From Candidatus Cloacimonadota bacterium (GTDB taxonomy: Bacteria; Cloacimonadota; Cloacimonadia; Cloacimonadales; JAIOQZ01), in the NCBI GenBank assembly GCA_021106755.1, contig JAIOTM010000241.1:1-11874 (forward strand): DNA of 11,874 bases, in the 5' to 3' direction. Below are positions 8,077 to 11,874 of the stretch, piece after piece. Numbering within the stretch: position 1 is the stretch's first letter; the number at the start of each line of letters is the position of its first letter. The notes below the pieces were generated by a model. The model was not told the origin of the DNA. It did not search any database and saw only the letters and a program-made list of their open reading frames with translations. A program made the translations under genes and the position numbers.

Positions 8077-8159
8077 TTTTTGGGATCTTCTCATCCGTCA
8101 GGGCTTCGCTTTATCGCTAAGTAAATGCAAACTGAAAAGGAAAACTCCAATCCCAAAAA
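8077..8159. repeat. 83-bp segment bounded by a 10-bp inverted repeat
   Basis: TTTTTGGGAT at 8077-8086 and ATCCCAAAAA at 8150-8159 are perfect inverted copies enclosing 63 bases. The interior is locally different from its AT-rich surroundings (CATCCGTCAGGGCTTCGC). It looks like a small dispersed intergenic repeat or remnant, but with one copy in the window this cannot be shown, and a 10-bp match in AT-rich DNA can arise by chance. Confidence 0.35.
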
Positions 8160-8318
8160 AACTGTTGACAGAATTATACCATAGGTGCATTCTTTTGTTT
8201 GTATAAAAAGTGAAGATGTAACAATAAGTAATTGTTTGAAAATCAGAAACTTCGGTATATGCAAAACATAATAACTAACGTCGCTATTTTATTCGAGTAC
8301 AACTAACAAATTCATATC

Positions 8319-8324
8319 AAGGAG
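8319..8324 (+). promoter_or_regulatory. Ribosome binding site fixing the start of the 8331 gene
   Basis: AAGGAG lies six bases before ATG 8331, and a signal peptide begins directly at that ATG, so the start is secure. Confidence 0.85.
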
Positions 8325-8330
8325 AAATGT

Positions 8331-11300
8331 ATGAAAAAAAACTATGTTCTTGGACTTATCCTTTTAATGCTGTGCACATTCGCATTTGCTTTAACAGAAA
8401 CCGAACCGAATGACGCCTGGGACGCCGCTGGCGTTCTGGAAATTACTGCTGGTCAACACGATGGTAATGTTACACCTTCCGGTGATTATGATTACTGGAA
8501 ATTCCAGTCCACCGCAGGTGATGCCATTGACGCCAACACATGTACTGGTACAACACTTGATACCTATATGTATCTGTACGACACAGATGGTACAACCCTT
8601 ATCATGCAAAACGATGACGATTGCGGTCTGCAATCACGCGTTACCATGACAACCGCCGCAGACGGCATGTACTATGTTGTAGTCAGAGCCTATAGTTCAA
8701 ACACCGGATACTATATTCTTGACCTGATTGGTGCTAACATACCTATTCCCACAGGTTATCCTGTAAATGTATCCAATACCAGCCCTGCAAACGGTGCTAT
8801 AGACCAGCCACTCGCTGGTAACCTTACATGGGATTGGGGTGCAGACACCGAAACTTATGACTTATGGTTTGGACCTGTTGGAGCAATGGTAGAAGTTGTT
8901 ACTGGCGGAACTGCTGGAGCAGTTGGAACCCCTGGTTCTTACGCGTACAGCGGATTGGGATACGCAACCGCGTACGAATGGCAGTTTATTCTCCATAACA
9001 GCACTACCCGTTTTACAACAACCGGATTAGTTTATGGATTTTCTACAACTGATGGCTTACCAGATGATGTAACCAATATCTTCCCTGCAAACGGTGCGGT
9101 AAGTCAACCACTCGCTGGCAATCTTACATGGGATTGGGGTGTGGACACTGAAACCTATGACTTGTGGTTTGGCGAAGTTGGTGCAATGGTAGAAGTTGTT
9201 ACTGCCGGAACCGCCGGATCAGTTGGAACACCATGTAGTTACACATACAGCGGGTTAGCATACGCAACCGCATACGAATGGCAGTTTATTCTCTATAACA
9301 GCTTATCTCGCTTTACAACAACCGGAGCTGTTTTTGGTTTCACAACAATGGCTCCTCCCCACACAACCTTCCCTTATGTGGAGGATTTCGATACGGCACT
9401 TCCAGCCAATTGGGTACAAGCTACATCACCCGAAGATCAGGATAACTGGGGTAGAGATAACAACGAATACTATACTGCCCAGTATGACCACACATCCGGT
9501 TCAGGCTATTTCATGGACTTTGATGATTCTGGAACTGGACAGGACAACGCGATTATCTACACTCAATGGTTTGATGTAAGTGCTCTTACTGCCCCTACAC
9601 TGGAATACTGGTATTGGATTGGTCGTTCAAACTATCCACCTCCCACAGCTCAGTCAACTTTACATGTTGATGCCTGGAACGGTACAGGCTGGGATGCCAT
9701 AGGTGCTCATGGCTACACAGCAGCATGGACTGCTGGCGGTGGCGTCCTTTCTGCTTACTCAACCACATATTTCAGAATCTGGGCAGAAGGAACAACCAGC
9801 TTTCAGAGCGATATAGCTGTTGATGACTTCCATATCTATGATAATGTTTCTCCTCCAGGCTGTAGTGCGGCTCCGGTTGCTCCAGCAGACGGTGCAATTG
9901 ACCAACCAGTTAACGACACAATAGAATGGGCTTTGGCATCTGGTGCAACATACTACACAGTTAACATGGGAACCACGAGCGGTGGTGTTGATATTCTTGA
10001 TAATGTTGTTGTTACTTCAACTATTACCAGTTACTCAAATGCACCGGGTAGTTCAACAATGTATTGGACAGTTTACCCTGGCAACCCCTATGGCGATGCT
10101 ACTGGATGTACAGAATGGACATTTGATACAGTACCGGATTATCTGATGTCCTCCGGCATCAATACAACTGCCGGAGCAGGCTGGGAAGCTGGCACAGCTA
10201 CTTATACTGTCACCGTCAACAACGATGGTGCGGTAAGCGATACCTACGACCTTCTTGCCGCAGGCACTACATGGCCAGCTCACTTCGAAAACGGAACCGG
10301 AGCAACCATTACAACTGTAACAATTCCTGCCAGTGGCAGTACGCCTGTTTATGGTGTTGTGGATGTACCAACGGCTACTGGTGGTACAACCGACCCGGTT
10401 GACTTCACAGTTACTTCGCAGGGAGACCCAACTCTTACAGATACATATAACTGTACAACAACTTCCTACGGAACTGCTGGTGGACCAGACATATTCGGAT
10501 ATACTTACAAGAACTCCGAAAATGCTACAGGTCCTGTCTATAACTGGTTTAATCCCGTTGGTGGAACACCAATCACAGGTCTTGCTGATGATAATGTTGT
10601 TGGACCGTACCCTCTCGGCTTCAGCTTTGATTATTATGGAACAAGTTATACCAATTTCTATCTTAACTCTAACGGCACACTTAACTTCCATGGTGGTTAT
10701 ACAAGCTACGGTCATGGATCACCAGGTATGCCTCATGCTACCTATGATCCTGACATCGCCTGGTTCTGGACAGACCTGAATCCTGTTGCAAGTTCTACCG
10801 AGGCAGTTTACTACGAAACTGCAATGGTAGATGGTCAGAATGCTTGCGTTGTTACTGTAGTTGACTACCCGGAGTATAACAACGGATCAAGAACTCTGAC
10901 CGCGCAAACCATCCTGTTCGCTAACGGCGATATCAAATTCCAGTACAACAACTTTGTTGGCGGCATAGACATGTACGACACCTGTGTTGGTATTCAGGAT
11001 ACTCCTGGTGGGGATGCTCTTGTTTATCAGGTTGATGGTGAAAACAAGCTTGCCGATGCCTTTGCAGTACAGTACTACTATCCATCAAGTGATGTATTCA
11101 CTCAGCTTAAGGTATTCTTAGAAGGTGCTTACGACGCTGTAACTCATCTTCAGTTACTGACGATTAACGGCGATGTTCCGTTAATATCACCTTACATTGA
11201 TGCCCTTACTGTTGGAGCAATTCCAGCTAACGCAGTTGACTGGGTATATGTGCAGCTTCGTGAAACACCAACAGGTGCCTCTGTCTTCGAAAGAAGTTAC

Positions 11301-11874
11301 TTCGTTCAAGACGACGGCTTTGTTGTTGATGAAGCAGGCGGACCAATTGGTGGAGCTATTCCTCTCGGTTCTTATTATGTTGTAGTAATGCAACGTAATC
11401 ACCTTGCGGTTATGAGTGCTTTACCTTACTTATTCGAGGGTTCTGGTGCGCTTCTATGTGACCTTACGTTGAATGGTGCCTGCTACGACAGCGGTACTCT
11501 TAACGATGGTGTAAACGAGCTTGAACCAGGTATTTACGGTATGATTGCTGGTGAAACTACTGATCCGGGCTCAACCGGTGGTACGATTTCCGATCCCGAC
11601 AAGGGCTTAGTCAACACCGGAAACGGCTTATCAGGCTATCAGCTTGCTGATGTCAACTTCTCGGCTACCGTAACAGACCCTGACAAGGGCTTCATTAACC
11701 TTAACAATGGAAAATCCTGTCAGGTTCCTGGTATTATTTACGCAATCGCCGCTGGAGCAAACATCAACATCAACAGTGAAATTGTTGAAATTAATCAAAA
11801 TGCAAACAAAACCTTCAAAAAGCAAGACAGCAAAGTAAACAGAAATAATAAAACCCAGCCCCGCCGAGATCGGA
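8331..11874 (+). CDS. Large secreted multi-domain beta-rich protein, 3' truncated by the window edge
   Basis: From ATG 8331 the frame stays open for 1181 codons to the last base, so the C-terminus is missing. Residues 1-20 are a signal peptide ending CTFAFA. Residues 21-134 resemble a bacterial pre-peptidase C-terminal (PPC) domain, starting TETEPNDAWDAA. Two Fn3-like repeats follow (147-240, 247-340), about 80% identical to each other. Then come a MAM/cleaved-adhesin-like domain (347-505, VEDFDTALPANW to VDDFHIYDN), a third, divergent Fn3-like unit (513-602, PADGAIDQPV), a beta domain (603-717), a NIDO-like region (about 718-915, YPLGFSFDYYG, FYLNSNGTLNF), and from 927 a module seen in Bacteroidota/Cloacimonadota secreted proteins (KVFLEGAYD, AVDWVYVQLRE, GSYYVVVMQRNHLAVMS). 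A DVNFSATVTDPDKG segment (1107-1121) looks loosely dockerin-like. No catalytic motif is visible; an adhesin or extracellular scaffold is likely. Domain names are by eye and several are tentative. Confidence 0.92.
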   Translation, partial: MKKNYVLGLILLMLCTFAFALTETEPNDAWDAAGVLEITAGQHDGNVTPSGDYDYWKFQSTAGDAIDANTCTGTTLDTYMYLYDTDGTTLIMQNDDDCGLQSRVTMTTAADGMYYVVVRAYSSNTGYYILDLIGANIPIPTGYPVNVSNTSPANGAIDQPLAGNLTWDWGADTETYDLWFGPVGAMVEVVTGGTAGAVGTPGSYAYSGLGYATAYEWQFILHNSTTRFTTTGLVYGFSTTDGLPDDVTNIFPANGAVSQPLAGNLTWDWGVDTETYDLWFGEVGAMVEVVTAGTAGSVGTPCSYTYSGLAYATAYEWQFILYNSLSRFTTTGAVFGFTTMAPPHTTFPYVEDFDTALPANWVQATSPEDQDNWGRDNNEYYTAQYDHTSGSGYFMDFDDSGTGQDNAIIYTQWFDVSALTAPTLEYWYWIGRSNYPPPTAQSTLHVDAWNGTGWDAIGAHGYTAAWTAGGGVLSAYSTTYFRIWAEGTTSFQSDIAVDDFHIYDNVSPPGCSAAPVAPADGAIDQPVNDTIEWALASGATYYTVNMGTTSGGVDILDNVVVTSTITSYSNAPGSSTMYWTVYPGNPYGDATGCTEWTFDTVPDYLMSSGINTTAGAGWEAGTATYTVTVNNDGAVSDTYDLLAAGTTWPAHFENGTGATITTVTIPASGSTPVYGVVDVPTATGGTTDPVDFTVTSQGDPTLTDTYNCTTTSYGTAGGPDIFGYTYKNSENATGPVYNWFNPVGGTPITGLADDNVVGPYPLGFSFDYYGTSYTNFYLNSNGTLNFHGGYTSYGHGSPGMPHATYDPDIAWFWTDLNPVASSTEAVYYETAMVDGQNACVVTVVDYPEYNNGSRTLTAQTILFANGDIKFQYNNFVGGIDMYDTCVGIQDTPGGDALVYQVDGENKLADAFAVQYYYPSSDVFTQLKVFLEGAYDAVTHLQLLTINGDVPLISPYIDALTVGAIPANAVDWVYVQLRETPTGASVFERSYFVQDDGFVVDEAGGPIGGAIPLGSYYVVVMQRNHLAVMSALPYLFEGSGALLCDLTLNGACYDSGTLNDGVNELEPGIYGMIAGETTDPGSTGGTISDPDKGLVNTGNGLSGYQLADVNFSATVTDPDKGFINLNNGKSCQVPGIIYAIAAGANININSEIVEINQNANKTFKKQDSKVNRNNKTQPRRDR
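8769..9050 (+). repeat. Direct repeat unit 1 (Fn3-like domain)
   Basis: This is the first of two in-frame direct repeats, offset by exactly 300 bases. It encodes residues 147-240 with SPANGAIDQPLAGNLTWDWG and YATAYEWQFIL. An 18-base linker follows before unit 2. Confidence 0.9.
9069..9350 (+). repeat. Direct repeat unit 2 (Fn3-like domain)
   Basis: The second copy encodes residues 247-340. By my count 75 of 94 residues match unit 1, and long stretches are near-identical in DNA too (for example the CTTACATGGGATTGGGGTG block in both). This implies a recent internal duplication or ongoing homogenisation. Confidence 0.9.
11867..11874 (+). other. Possible residual sequencing-adapter bases at the contig end
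   Basis: The final eight bases, AGATCGGA, match the first eight bases of the Illumina TruSeq adapter (AGATCGGAAGAGC). They come right at the window end after a locally GC-rich stretch (CCCAGCCCCGCCG) that contrasts with the A-rich sequence before it. An eight-base match can be coincidence, but its position at the very end makes untrimmed adapter plausible. The last codons of the large reading frame should be treated with caution. Confidence 0.45.

Larger units (their letters stand above)
8009..8330. other. Divergent intergenic region between two secreted-protein genes
   Basis: These 322 AT-rich bases have no credible gene and must carry the promoters of both flanking genes. Three TTGACA-type boxes are visible: plus strand at 8036-8041 and 8165-8170, minus strand at 8056-8061. 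The plus box at 8165 is suitably placed for the gene at 8331, leaving a leader of roughly 130 bases, but 17 bases downstream there is only CATTCT. TATAAA at 8202-8207 is too far away to pair with it. The minus box is followed by no good -10 either. If the organism uses a Bacteroidota-like sigma factor, standard -10 boxes would not be expected (inference). The region also contains an inverted-repeat-bounded segment, listed separately. Confidence 0.5.

Noticed and set aside
8000..8206. A 68-codon plus-strand frame in the divergent intergenic region
   Set aside because: It starts inside the metalloprotease signal-peptide codons, has no ribosome site, and runs through the inverted-repeat segment and the promoter area.
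10053..10715. A 220-codon minus-strand frame with many Cys residues
   Set aside because: It lies entirely opposite the large plus-strand gene. The Cys, Ser and Ile richness is what the complement of Thr/Gly/Ala codons such as ACA and GGT produces, and it lacks a ribosome site.
9334..10779. Several plus-strand frames of 67-148 codons in the right third
   Set aside because: They are out-of-frame shadows of the single continuous reading frame that starts at 8331.
1..11874. A CRISPR array, tRNA or rRNA genes, transposase or prophage genes
   Set aside because: I looked on both strands and saw no regularly spaced short repeats, cloverleaf-like segments, rRNA-like stretches or mobile-element proteins. 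The only direct repeats are coding Fn3-like domains.

Overview
The window reads as ordinary chromosomal DNA from a moderate-GC, Gram-negative-type bacterium, most likely of the FCB group. Candidatus Cloacimonadota or a close relative is my best guess, but this is inference. The strongest clue is a secreted protein (5165-8008, minus) that ends in a SYPNPFNP-type sorting/FlgD-like C-terminal domain, a hallmark of proteins exported in Cloacimonadota, Marinimicrobia, Ignavibacteria and Bacteroidota. The multi-domain secreted protein beside it fits the same picture.

Layout. (1) 3-149, plus: the last 48 codons of an unidentified gene that enters from the left. It overlaps tail to tail with the next operon. 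(2) 143-2237, minus: a two-gene unit, first a YtcJ-like metal-dependent amidohydrolase, then a small LOG/TIGR00725-like Rossmann protein. (3) 2238-2384: a short divergent intergenic region. (4) 2385-4922, plus: a tight two-gene unit with a fold-type I PLP aminotransferase and a thymidine/pyrimidine-nucleoside phosphorylase. (5) 4923-5164: a convergent intergenic region whose only clear feature is a strong hairpin terminator. (6) 5165-8008, minus: a 947-residue exported protein in which a zinc-metalloprotease plus beta-sandwich module occurs twice, followed by the sorting tail. (7) 8009-8330: a divergent regulatory region with a segment bounded by inverted repeats. (8) 8331 to the window end, plus: one uninterrupted frame of 1181 codons with no stop. 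It encodes a second exported mosaic protein (PPC-like, Fn3-like repeats, MAM-like, further beta domains) cut off by the window edge.

How the genes relate. The left half is housekeeping and salvage metabolism: amino-group transfer, deoxynucleoside phosphorolysis and amide or related hydrolysis. No single pathway clearly joins the four enzymes. The right half is a divergent pair of surface or secreted proteins with identical translation-initiation sequence, which suggests similar expression and a joint role in extracellular protein degradation or adhesion (inference).

I found no RNA genes, CRISPR array, transposase, phage gene or defence system. The points most worth following up are the duplicated protease with two intact active sites, the long open frame at the right edge with its recent internal duplication, and the last eight bases, which match the start of the Illumina TruSeq adapter and may mark a contig end.
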